From: JBGAKG01 sp044224495 | GTDB lineage: Bacteria > Myxococcota_A > Polyangia > Polyangiales > Polyangiaceae | Reading direction: 5' to 3' | Length of the DNA: 64,000 nucleotides | NCBI GenBank assembly: GCA_044224495.1 | Contig: JBGAKG010000002.1 | Coordinates: forward strand, 372,001 to 436,000 | Part shown: positions 43,046 through 50,654 of the stretch, in pieces | Numbering within the stretch: position 1 is the first letter of the stretch | Layout: every line of letters begins with the position of its first letter | Made by a program: the position numbers and the translations under genes | Notes under the pieces: model-generated | What the model was told of the DNA's origin: nothing | The model's input: only the letters and a program-made list of their open reading frames with translations | Databases searched by the model: none

Positions 43046-44851
43046 TCACCGCGCCCGGCGGCGGCGCGCGAGGCACGCGACGAGGACCAGCCCGAGCGCG
43101 ATCGGGCCCGCTCCGCCTGCGCCACCCGCGCCAACGACGCAGTCGCAGCCGGACGAGGGCGCGTCTCCGCCGCCGCCGGTGCCGGCGTCGGCGAGGCGCG
43201 TGTACGGGAGCGCGGGGCGAGCGGCGGGCGAGAGGTTCTTCGCGGTCGACGTGTCGCTCGTCCGCGCGAGCCAGTAGGCGGCGAGGAAGTCGCCGCCGGG
43301 CATCATGCGCGTCGACGGGCCGCCGTTCACGCGGAACGGGTCGCTGCGCCACTCGAAGTCGGAGTCGGGGCGCAGCGTGGCAGGGACGACGGCGTCGGCG
43401 ACGACGAGCCCGCCGTGTCCGCGCTCCTTCGCGAGCGTGATCGTCGTCTTCCCGTCGATCGCGAGGCACGACCCGGCGGTGATCTCCTGCGCGTCGCAGT
43501 TGGTGCGGTCGCGCTCGAGCGCGGGGACGTCGGGCAGCCCGAGGAGGCTCGCCTCGATCCGCGCTCCGAGCCCCGCCTCCGGCGCGCTCGCGTAGGCGCC
43601 GTAGATCGCGTCGAACCACGCTTGCCCGACGTGCTTGGCGTCGCGCGAGTCGCCGGTGCTCCAGAAGTGTTTCTGGAGCGTCTCGTCCAGGCGCGAGCGC
43701 ACGTAGGGATCGGTCTCGACGCGCCCGAGCGTCGCGAGCGCGATCGCGAGCATGTTCGCGTTCGAGAAGTTGGTCGCGGGGCCGATGAAGAGGAGGCCCG
43801 CGTTCTCGGCCATCTGCGCCGGCAGGTCCCGCCGCCCGACGAGCTCCTCGTAGTACCAGCGCCCGATCTCCTCGCTCCCCGACGCGTGGTAGGCGGCGCG
43901 CACGATCCCGAGCGCGAGCGCGGCGTTGAAGCCGTTCCGGAGCGTGGACGACTCGGGGAGCGCCGGCCCCGGCCCCAGGTTGCGCGGGTTCAGATCGAAG
44001 AACGACGTGAGCCGGCCGTCGGCGTCGCGGAGGCAGAGGTCGACGCCGGTCTCGGGGGCGACCTCCATGAGCCGCTTCACGAAGAGCGCGAGATCGGCGG
44101 CGAGCAGCGCGGCGAGATCCTTGGGGGCGTCCGGATCGTCGTGGAGCGCGTCCCACAGCCAGGCCACGGCGAGCGCGTACCCGCTGACTTGGTCCTTGCT
44201 CGTGTCGTCGAACCAGATCCAGTCGCTGAAGCCGGGTGCGATCGGAGCGCGCCAGACGGGCTCCTTGTCCTTCGGGAGCGCCGAGCCGCCGCCGTCCTTC
44301 AGCGGGACCAGCGTCGGGAGCGTGCCGGGGAGCGTCTCGCTCGGTTGCTCGGCCTTGATCCGGCGGACGCCGCGGGCGACGACACCGGGCCCGCCGATCG
44401 TCCCGTAGACGTGCCACGCGCGGGCGGCGCGGACGGCCGCGTCGCGCGCCCGCGTCACGTCGGCGGCAGATGCGCCGTTCGCGCGGAGCCAGATGAGGCG
44501 CGCGGCGATGCCGACGGTGGCGATCCCGGCGAAGTTCCCCTCGTCGCCGTGCTCGTCGTACTCGGCGAGCACGCTGAACGGGGCGCGCCCGGACTGCTTC
44601 TGGAAGTCGGGCTCGGCGGTCTGGGCGAAGAACGCCTGGACGAGCGGGACGTCGGGCGGGTTGACGATCGGGTCGAGGAAGAGGCCGTTCTCGCGCGTCG
44701 AGAAGACGCTCTCTTGCCGCTCGTACGCGGCTGCCTTGGCGGTGAGGGCGGGGCTCGGCGCGAGGAGCGGGGCGGCGTGCGCACCCCGAGCGGCGAGCAG
44801 GCCGGCGAGCGAGGCGAGCGCGATCGTGACGAGGGCGGCGACGCGGCGCAC
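43046..44851 (-). CDS. Secreted helical-barrel-like protein with MYXO-CTERM-type tail
   Basis: A 601-residue protein starting at GTG 44851, with a signal peptide (LVTIALASLAGLLAARGAHA). The body is mostly helical with recurrent aromatic segments (LIWLRANG, YALAVAWLWDAL, GRWYYEELVG, NFSNANMLAIALATLG), suggestive of an alpha/alpha-barrel as in some polysaccharide lyases or glycosidases; this is a resemblance, not an assignment. The C-terminus is SGCDCVV, a Gly-rich stretch, a hydrophobic helix and RRRRAR, which fits the MYXO-CTERM sorting signal (Cys-containing motif, helix, Arg cluster) used for surface anchoring in myxobacteria. It is divergent from the lipoprotein gene at 44927. Confidence 0.78.
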   Translation of the reverse strand: MRRVAALVTIALASLAGLLAARGAHAAPLLAPSPALTAKAAAYERQESVFSTRENGLFLDPIVNPPDVPLVQAFFAQTAEPDFQKQSGRAPFSVLAEYDEHGDEGNFAGIATVGIAARLIWLRANGASAADVTRARDAAVRAARAWHVYGTIGGPGVVARGVRRIKAEQPSETLPGTLPTLVPLKDGGGSALPKDKEPVWRAPIAPGFSDWIWFDDTSKDQVSGYALAVAWLWDALHDDPDAPKDLAALLAADLALFVKRLMEVAPETGVDLCLRDADGRLTSFFDLNPRNLGPGPALPESSTLRNGFNAALALGIVRAAYHASGSEEIGRWYYEELVGRRDLPAQMAENAGLLFIGPATNFSNANMLAIALATLGRVETDPYVRSRLDETLQKHFWSTGDSRDAKHVGQAWFDAIYGAYASAPEAGLGARIEASLLGLPDVPALERDRTNCDAQEITAGSCLAIDGKTTITLAKERGHGGLVVADAVVPATLRPDSDFEWRSDPFRVNGGPSTRMMPGGDFLAAYWLARTSDTSTAKNLSPAARPALPYTRLADAGTGGGGDAPSSGCDCVVGAGGAGGAGPIALGLVLVACLARRRRAR

Positions 44852-44926
44852 CCGAAGAGCGAAGCACGATTCAGGGCCCGTGTCCTCGCTCTTGCCCTCG
44901 GGCGCGCCGCGCGATGGAATCGGGAG

Positions 44927-45508
44927 ATGCGCCCGTACGTCTTCGGTGCACTCGCGTGGGCCGCGGTGCTCCTCGCCTGCGGCGCGCGGACGGATCCGGG
45001 CGGTCGCGCGTTCGATGGCGGGCTCGATGCGGAGGCCGACGTCCGCGTGCGGCGCGACGCCGACGCCGACGCGCCCGGGGCGTGCTGCTCGTCCGCCGTC
45101 AACGAGGGGACCGACCCGCTCTCCAACTGCTTCCAGGGTGCAACCTATCTGGCGTTCGCGGTGACGCCGGCGTGCGACGTCCCGTTCGCCCGGATCGAAG
45201 TCCACACCAACGCCGTGTGGCTCGGGATCGCGGCCGACGGCGGCGCGGGCCCGGGTGCCGCGCTGAGCACGCCAGTGACGCCGACGGTGCCGCAGCCCGG
45301 ATGGAGCGCGGTGGATCTCTCGCTGACGCTGAAGGGAGGCACGCGCTACTTCGTCCTCATCGGCAACGACCACAAGGCGCCGGGGGTCGGGTGCGACTAC
45401 GGGACGTCGGGCGAGGACGTGGAGTACTGGGGCGGCGAGCTCGGCGGTCCGTGGAACGGACCGTTCTTCGCGCCGTACGTGGTGCGGCTGGTCGCGCGCT
45501 GCGAGTGA
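44927..45508 (+). CDS. Putative lipoprotein (193 aa)
   Basis: Signal peptide with lipobox VLLAC (Cys18), then a linker of repeated Asp-Ala. The mature domain is beta-rich with paired Cys (CCSSAV, NCFQG, ACDVPF, GCDYG, RCE). It contains FARIEVHTNAVWLGIAADGGAGPGAALS and a later GTRYFVLIGND strand, a plan like the lipoprotein at 26340-26885 although identity is low. This resembles secreted jelly-roll domains found in myxobacterial lipoproteins of unknown function. It is a stand-alone gene; the tRNA-Lys gene follows on the opposite strand, 5 bases after its stop. Confidence 0.78.
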   Translation: MRPYVFGALAWAAVLLACGARTDPGGRAFDGGLDAEADVRVRRDADADAPGACCSSAVNEGTDPLSNCFQGATYLAFAVTPACDVPFARIEVHTNAVWLGIAADGGAGPGAALSTPVTPTVPQPGWSAVDLSLTLKGGTRYFVLIGNDHKAPGVGCDYGTSGEDVEYWGGELGGPWNGPFFAPYVVRLVARCE

Positions 45509-45513
45509 GGTCT

Positions 45514-45590
45514 TGGTGGGCCGGCCGGGACTCGAACCCGGGACCTACGGATTAAAAGTCCGCAGCTCTAACCAACTGAGCTACCAGCCC
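45514..45590 (-). tRNA. tRNA-Lys (anticodon TTT)
   Basis: A full cloverleaf can be drawn on the minus strand. The acceptor stem pairs GGGCTGG (from 45590) with CCGGCCC, with one G-T pair. The D arm begins GCTCAGTTGG, the anticodon loop is CTTTTAA giving anticodon TTT, and the T arm contains the canonical GGTTCGAGTCC. The discriminator is A and the CCA end is encoded (45514-45516). Length is 77 bases including CCA. Confidence 0.97.
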
Positions 45591-45709
45591 AAGAAACGAA
45601 GGATATCCAGTGCTTGTGCGGGATCTTGAACCCGCTTTCGAAGGCTCTCCTCGACGGAGAGGCCCCCTATCTAGCACAGACCGACGTTCCACCAGCGCGA
45701 GGACTGAGG

Positions 45710-45985
45710 CTACTCGCCGCGCGCGACGCGCTTCTTCAGCGCCTCGAGCTCTGCCTCGATCTCGCGGTCGAGCTTCTGCTTCGCCTTCGCGCGCACCTTG
45801 GCCTCTGCCTTCAGGCGCTTCTCGCGCTCGCGGGCCTCGACGACCGGATCCTTCGTGGGCTCGGTCGCGCGGGGGTCGGCGTCGGGAGCCTCCTCCTTGC
45901 GGAGCTCCGCGTAGACGTCCTTCGCCGCGGACGCGCCCAGCATCCACGCGAACCCGTCGACCATCCTGCCGGCGAACCAGCGCAT
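45710..45985 (-). CDS. Small coiled-coil protein (91 aa)
   Basis: Starts MRWFAGRMVDGFAWMLGASAAKDVYAEL, an amphipathic or weakly hydrophobic N-terminal helix. A Pro/Asp-rich hinge follows, then a highly charged Lys/Glu/Arg/Ala segment (AREREKRLKAEAKVRAKAKQ...) that should form a long helix or coiled coil. The family is not recognised. The upstream ribosome binding site is weak, and the frame continues upstream without a better start, so the exact start is uncertain. It lies upstream of tRNA-Lys on the same strand, with about 120 bases between, and may be a membrane-associated small protein. Confidence 0.6.
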   Translation of the reverse strand: MRWFAGRMVDGFAWMLGASAAKDVYAELRKEEAPDADPRATEPTKDPVVEAREREKRLKAEAKVRAKAKQKLDREIEAELEALKKRVARGE

Positions 45986-46299
45986 GAGAACGTCTACGCC
46001 GCCCCGCGCGGCAGCCTTCCCGGGCTGCTTCGCCGGCGAGGGGCGATGCCATCGTCCCTTCGAGATGGATAGCGGGTCCGAAAGGGCCGCCCGCCCACAT
46101 GGCGCGGCCCTTCCGGACGAAGCGGTGCGACTCACACCATTGTGAGCCGCACCGCCCGAGACTCCCCATTCCAACCTTCGTGCCAACACCTCGGCGCGAT
46201 GGTTTCTCGGGATTTCCCGCGATCGGCAGGCGCCGACGCTCCGCGCGCTGCCAAATCCGTCCGGCGCGATGGACAGATTTGGCAAACGCCTCCGGCCCG
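45986..46299. other. Gene-free stretch holding three successive hairpins
   Basis: This 314-base stretch lies between the small coiled-coil gene and the parvulin gene. It holds three inverted repeats: 46082-46112 (9 bp perfect arms, AAGGGCCGC), 46122-46155 (15 bp arms, one mismatch, loop CCAT) and 46249-46284 (14 bp arms, one mismatch, 8-base loop). No convincing open frame or promoter is seen. Confidence 0.6.
46249..46284 (-). terminator. Hairpin downstream of the parvulin gene
   Basis: Arms TGCCAAATCCGTCC and GGACAGATTTGGCA (13 of 14 paired) with loop GGCGCGAT, 15 bases beyond the parvulin stop. The stem is strong but has no T-run on the minus strand, so this is either a GC-type terminator or part of a repeat element. 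Confidence 0.45.
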
Positions 46300-46830
46300 T
46301 CACTGCGTGCGCTTGATGACGTGGAAGCCGAACGGCGTCTCGACGACGTCGCTGATCCCGTCGACCTGGAGCGCGAACGCCGCGTCCGAGAACGGCTTCA
46401 CCATCCCGTCGCGCTTGAACTTGCCGACGCTCCCGAGGCGCTCGCGGGAGCCTTGGTCGTCCGAGTAGTCCTGGGCGAGCTTCGTGAAGTCTTCCCCGGC
46501 GACGGCCTTGTCGTGGACCTCGGTTGCGCGGGCCTTCGCTTCCGCCTTGGTGCGGGTGACGTTGGCCGGCGCGTTCTTCGCGCCCTTGTAGGCGACCAGG
46601 ACGTGCTGGCAGATGATCGACTCCGGCGGCGGCTTGGGCGCCGCGGAGGCGGACGCCGTCACCGACGCGGAGGCCGCTGCCGATGCGGTCGCCGACGCGG
46701 TCGCGGGCGTCGTGGGGGTGGTGGTCGCCGACGCGGCCGTGGTCGAGGTCGTCTTGTCGTCGCAGGAGAGCAGGGCGCCCACCCCGAGAAGGAGAAGGAG
46801 CGGGAGCGGGAGGAAGGGCTTCGCGCGCAT
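46300..46830 (-). CDS. Parvulin-type peptidyl-prolyl isomerase lipoprotein
   Basis: A protein of 176 residues. The signal peptide ends in lipobox GALLSC (about Cys23), followed by a low-complexity Ala/Ser/Thr linker of about 45 residues. The C-terminal 105 residues are a parvulin domain: the ICQHVLVAYKG first strand with conserved His, a helix of the form TRTKAEAKARATEVHDKAVAGEDFTKLAQDYSDD, the GSVGKFKRDGMVKPFSDAAFAL segment, and the final strand VETPFGFHVIKRTQ. Such enzymes assist folding of exported proteins. A long flexible tether from the membrane to a single parvulin domain fits a periplasmic chaperone. The gene is divergent from the DUF3160 lipoprotein gene. Confidence 0.93.
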   Translation of the reverse strand: MRAKPFLPLPLLLLLGVGALLSCDDKTTSTTAASATTTPTTPATASATASAAASASVTASASAAPKPPPESIICQHVLVAYKGAKNAPANVTRTKAEAKARATEVHDKAVAGEDFTKLAQDYSDDQGSRERLGSVGKFKRDGMVKPFSDAAFALQVDGISDVVETPFGFHVIKRTQ

Positions 46831-46956
46831 GCGGGGAGGGTATCGCTTCACGGGCGACCGTGTGCTGGCGTTCACGCACCGGTCGAAAAACACGAAAAAC
46901 GCGCGGTCGCAGGGAAGGTGACGCATGGCACGAGATTCGCTAAAGGCGCGCTCAGC

Positions 46957-48957
46957 ATGCGCCTCGCCTCTTCGTCCCTCCTCGGCCTCGCGGCCGCCGT
47001 CGCTCTGGCGTGCGGCGCCTGCGGCGGGTCCCGCGTCTACGGCGCTGCCCACGTCCCCGCGATCAAGATCACCGCCGCCGAGCAGGCCACGCTCGACCGG
47101 CAGTCGGTGGTCGTCTCGGACACGCCCGCCGCGAGCTTCCACGTCGGCTACAACTCGATCTTCCAGAGCCACCGCCGCGTCTACGTCACGGCCGACGCGA
47201 TGCTCTACGCCTGGCACCACTCGTACGACGCGATCCTCGTCGAGATCGAGCAGGCGGCGCTCGTCGGCAAGCTCCGCGAGCTCGTCGGTGGCCTGCGCAC
47301 CGCGCTCCCCGGCGCCTCCAACGATCCGCAAGCGCGGGCCGACGTCGACACGTACCTCGCCGTCGCGGCGTCCCTCCTCGAGGGCAAGCCGGTGGCCCCC
47401 GTCGCCGGGGGCTCCGCGAAGGACGTCGAGGCCATCGTCGCGCTCGCCACCGCCGCCCAAGGCGACGGCGCGCTCTCGCTGTTCGGCGAGGACATGCACT
47501 TCGACTACTCGATGCTCAAGCCGCGTGGGCACTACACCCAGTCGCCCGAGCTCGAGCGGTACTTCCGCGCGATGAGCTTCCTGTCCCGCGTCGAGCTGCG
47601 CGTCGCCTCGCGCCAGGGCACGCAGCCGTGGAAGGTCTCGCGCCGCGCGGTCGCCGCCACGGAGCTCTTCCGCGCCGCGTTCGCTGCGTCGCCGGCGGCG
47701 AAGGCCGCGTGGTCCACGCTCGACGTCACGCTGGCCGCGCTGGTGGGCCCGGCGGACTCGATGAGCGTCGGCAGCTACGAGCGCGCGCTCGCCAAGCTCG
47801 ATCCCCGGACTGCGTCCGATGCGGACCTCGTCGCCGCGCTCCTGCCCGCGGCTTCGCAGCGCATCCGCACCCAGCTCGCGCCGCCCGAGCGTGGGGATCT
47901 GGCGTGGGTCCTCCTCGGCCAGCGCTACGTCGCGGATGCCCACACGTTCACCGAGCTGACCTACGGGAACCTCCAGGTGAAGCGGATGATGCCGACCCCG
48001 CTCGACGTCGGCGCGGTCGTCTTCCGCAACCCGGCGGCGAGCGAGCTGCTCGCGCCAGAGAAGCAGCGCTTCGGCGCCGAGTACGACGCGGCGCTCGTCG
48101 CCAGCGCGACCCGGCTCGACGCCGACCGCCCCGAGCTCACGAAGGGCAGCCTCTACCACGGCTGGCTCTTCGCGCTCCGCGAGCTCAGCCCCGACAAGGA
48201 GCGCGACGCATCGCTCCCGGCGCCGTTCACGTCGAGCCTCTGGGCGAAGCGCATGCTCGGGACGCAGCTCGCCTCGTGGACGGAGCTCCGCCACGACAAC
48301 CTCCTCTACGCGAAGCAATCGGTCACGGCAGAGGCGGGGTGCGACTACCCCGACGGGTACGTCGACCCGTACCCCGCGTTCTGGACGGCCTACGCCGGCC
48401 TGGGCGAGAAGGGCATCGCCCTCACCGAGAACCTCCCGCTCGCGCCCGCGGCGAAGGAGCGGCTCCGCACCTACTTCGGCCGCGTGGAGGCGGCGGGCAA
48501 GCGCCTCGCCGAGATCGCCGAGCGCGAGCGCAAGAACGAGCCGCTCCGCGACGAAGACGGCGACTTCTTCAACCACATGGTCTCGATCGACGGGCGGAAC
48601 GCCGTCTGCACGATCGTGCTCGATCCGGGCGGCTGGTACGCCGATCTCTACTACGACAAGCGTAGCGCGCTCGGGCACGAGCCGGTGATCGCGGACGTGC
48701 ACACGCAGCCGACCGACGAGGACGGCAACCCGGTCGGGCGCGTCCTCCACGTCGCGACCGCGCGGCCGCGCTTGATGGCCGTCACGGTCGCCCACGACGG
48801 TGGGGCGCACCCCCAGACCTACTACGGCTTCGTCTCGACCTACGCCGAGGTCACGACGAGCGGGTACAAGCGCTTCACCGACGAAGAGTGGCGCTCCACG
48901 CTCGACAAGGGCGCCACGCTCCCGGCGTGGGAGACCGAGCTTCAGCCGCCCAAGTAG
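46957..48957 (+). CDS. DUF3160-family lipoprotein
   Basis: A 666-residue protein with signal peptide and lipobox (ALACGAC region). The body matches the DUF3160 family: VTADAMLYAWHHSYDAILVEIE near residue 80, repeated helical segments, LYHGWLFALRELSPDKE, a YAKQSVTAEAGCDYPDGYVDPYPAFW segment, and a C-terminal DVHTQPTDEDGNPVGRVLHVATARPRLMAVTV region. The family is found in exported proteins of Myxococcota, Chloroflexi and Bacteroidetes and has no known activity. The start ATG follows a short gap of about 125 bases from the divergent parvulin gene. The end is convergent with the enhancer-binding protein gene and overlaps it by 16 bases. Confidence 0.88.
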   Translation: MRLASSSLLGLAAAVALACGACGGSRVYGAAHVPAIKITAAEQATLDRQSVVVSDTPAASFHVGYNSIFQSHRRVYVTADAMLYAWHHSYDAILVEIEQAALVGKLRELVGGLRTALPGASNDPQARADVDTYLAVAASLLEGKPVAPVAGGSAKDVEAIVALATAAQGDGALSLFGEDMHFDYSMLKPRGHYTQSPELERYFRAMSFLSRVELRVASRQGTQPWKVSRRAVAATELFRAAFAASPAAKAAWSTLDVTLAALVGPADSMSVGSYERALAKLDPRTASDADLVAALLPAASQRIRTQLAPPERGDLAWVLLGQRYVADAHTFTELTYGNLQVKRMMPTPLDVGAVVFRNPAASELLAPEKQRFGAEYDAALVASATRLDADRPELTKGSLYHGWLFALRELSPDKERDASLPAPFTSSLWAKRMLGTQLASWTELRHDNLLYAKQSVTAEAGCDYPDGYVDPYPAFWTAYAGLGEKGIALTENLPLAPAAKERLRTYFGRVEAAGKRLAEIAERERKNEPLRDEDGDFFNHMVSIDGRNAVCTIVLDPGGWYADLYYDKRSALGHEPVIADVHTQPTDEDGNPVGRVLHVATARPRLMAVTVAHDGGAHPQTYYGFVSTYAEVTTSGYKRFTDEEWRSTLDKGATLPAWETELQPPK

Positions 48958-50654
48958 CGGTAGATCGACCGCACGCTGACGCCGAGCGCCTCGGCCGCCG
49001 CGTTGCGGTCCCCGTCGTGCTTGGCGACGACGGCCTTCACGTAGCGCGCGATGAACTCTTCCTTGGCTTCGCTCAAGCTGCGCTCGAGATCGCCGAGCTC
49101 CACCTCGCTCACCGGCACCTTCTGGGGCGCGGTGAGCTGGAGATCGCGCGGACCGATCTCCGTGCTCCCGGCGAGCACCGCCGCGCGCCGGATCGCCGCG
49201 CGGAGCTCGCGCACGTTGCCCGGCCAGCGGTGACCGAGGAGCGCGCGCTCCGCCGGCTCGCCGAGCGTGTGCACCGCGAGCCCGAGTTGGCGCTCGGTCT
49301 GCCGCAGGAAGAGCTTCGCGAGCAGGAGGACGTCGCCCCCGCGCGCGGCGAGCGGCGGGAGCACCACCGTGACCTCGCGCAGCCGGTACAGGAGGTCCTC
49401 GCGGAAGCGGCCCGCCCGGACCTCGGCGTCGAGATCCTTGTGCGTCGCCGCGACGAGCCGGAAGTCGACCTTGCGCGGCTCGTTCTCGCCGACGCGAACG
49501 ACCTCCCGCTGCTCGAGCACGCGCAGCAGCGCGGCCTGCATCCCGAGCGGCATGTCGCCGGCTTCGTCGAGGAAGAGCGTCGAGCCGTCCGCCTGCTCGA
49601 TCTTGCCGATCCGATCCGTCACCGCGCCGGTGAACGAGCCCTTCTTCGCGCCGAAGAGCTCGGCGGCGAGCAGCCCCTCCGGGACGGCGGAGCAGTTGAT
49701 TGCGACCATCGGCTTCCCGGCGCGGCGGCTCGCGGCGTGGAGCGCCTGCGCGGCGACCTCCTTGCCGGTGCCGGTCTCGCCCGACAGGAGGACCGAGAGA
49801 TCACTGGGCGCCACCCGCGCGACGATCCCGCGGAGGTCGCGCATCGGCGGCGACTCGCCGACGAGCAGCCCCTCGACCGAGGCCACCGTCTCGGTCTCGG
49901 CGGCGCGCGCCCTGAGCTGGACCAGGAGCGGGACCGCGAGCTGCGCGACGAGCGCAACGTCCGAAGCGACCTTCGGCGAGAACGGCGAACGCACGTCGTG
50001 CTTGCCGAGGAAGAGCGCGCCGAGCGTCGCGCCGTGCAGCTTCATCGGCACGCAGAGCATCGTCCGGAGCCGCAGGGCGACGACCGAGGGGATGCGCGCG
50101 TAGCGCGCGTGCGCCGCCGCGTCGCCGACGCGGACGGTCGCGCCCTGGCCGAGCACCTCGCGCACGACCGTGTCGGACAGGAGTAGCTCCGCGCCGTCGG
50201 CCAAGGTGCCGTCGCGCTTGCGGGCCGCGGCCACCGTGTAGTCGTTCCCGTCCCGGAGCAGGATCGCGCCCGTGTCCGCGCCGCCGGCGCGCAGCATCTC
50301 GGCGAGCAGCCCCTCGAGTGCGTCGCTCGTCGTCTTGGCGCCCGCGAGCGCCTCCGCGAACCGGGCGTCGGCCAGGCCCAGATCGGGCGGCTCGGGGGCG
50401 CGCACGGTCACCTCGACGCCGTCGACCACGAGCGGCCGCCCCACGAGGAGCTCGTGCGTCGTCTTCGTGGCGAGCTGGCGGAAGGTGAGCTTCTCGCCTT
50501 CGCGCTTCACGAGCGCCCACTCCTTGGGCACGGTGACGAGCCGAAGATCGGCGTCCGGCGCCGATCCGATCGTGGTAAGCACGCGATGGAGCGGCACCCG
50601 CACCGGGTGCGCGTTCGGTAGGACGACGATGGACAGCTCGAGCTCTTCGGTCAT
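48942..50654 (-). CDS. Sigma-54 activator: FHA-like / GAF / AAA+ / Fis
   Basis: A 570-residue enhancer-binding protein. Residues 1-88 resemble a divergent FHA domain; about 100-250 is a GAF sensor. The AAA+ domain has Walker A GETGTGKE (292-299), the sigma-54 contact loop KGSFTGA (338-344, a Ser variant of GAFTGA) and Walker B FLDEAGD (361-367). A Fis-type HTH covers about 546-568. It activates sigma-54 RNA polymerase when its sensor part is engaged. FHA domains bind phosphothreonine, and a Ser/Thr kinase is encoded divergently, so the pair may form a phospho-relay. The ATG at 50654 overlaps the kinase ATG on the other strand; an upstream ATG lies at 50675. Confidence 0.93.
   Translation of the reverse strand: MTEELELSIVVLPNAHPVRVPLHRVLTTIGSAPDADLRLVTVPKEWALVKREGEKLTFRQLATKTTHELLVGRPLVVDGVEVTVRAPEPPDLGLADARFAEALAGAKTTSDALEGLLAEMLRAGGADTGAILLRDGNDYTVAAARKRDGTLADGAELLLSDTVVREVLGQGATVRVGDAAAHARYARIPSVVALRLRTMLCVPMKLHGATLGALFLGKHDVRSPFSPKVASDVALVAQLAVPLLVQLRARAAETETVASVEGLLVGESPPMRDLRGIVARVAPSDLSVLLSGETGTGKEVAAQALHAASRRAGKPMVAINCSAVPEGLLAAELFGAKKGSFTGAVTDRIGKIEQADGSTLFLDEAGDMPLGMQAALLRVLEQREVVRVGENEPRKVDFRLVAATHKDLDAEVRAGRFREDLLYRLREVTVVLPPLAARGGDVLLLAKLFLRQTERQLGLAVHTLGEPAERALLGHRWPGNVRELRAAIRRAAVLAGSTEIGPRDLQLTAPQKVPVSEVELGDLERSLSEAKEEFIARYVKAVVAKHDGDRNAAAEALGVSVRSIYRYLGG

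Noticed and set aside
45591..45709. A second tRNA or attachment site beside tRNA-Lys
   Set aside because: No cloverleaf, integrase gene or direct repeat of the tRNA end could be found.
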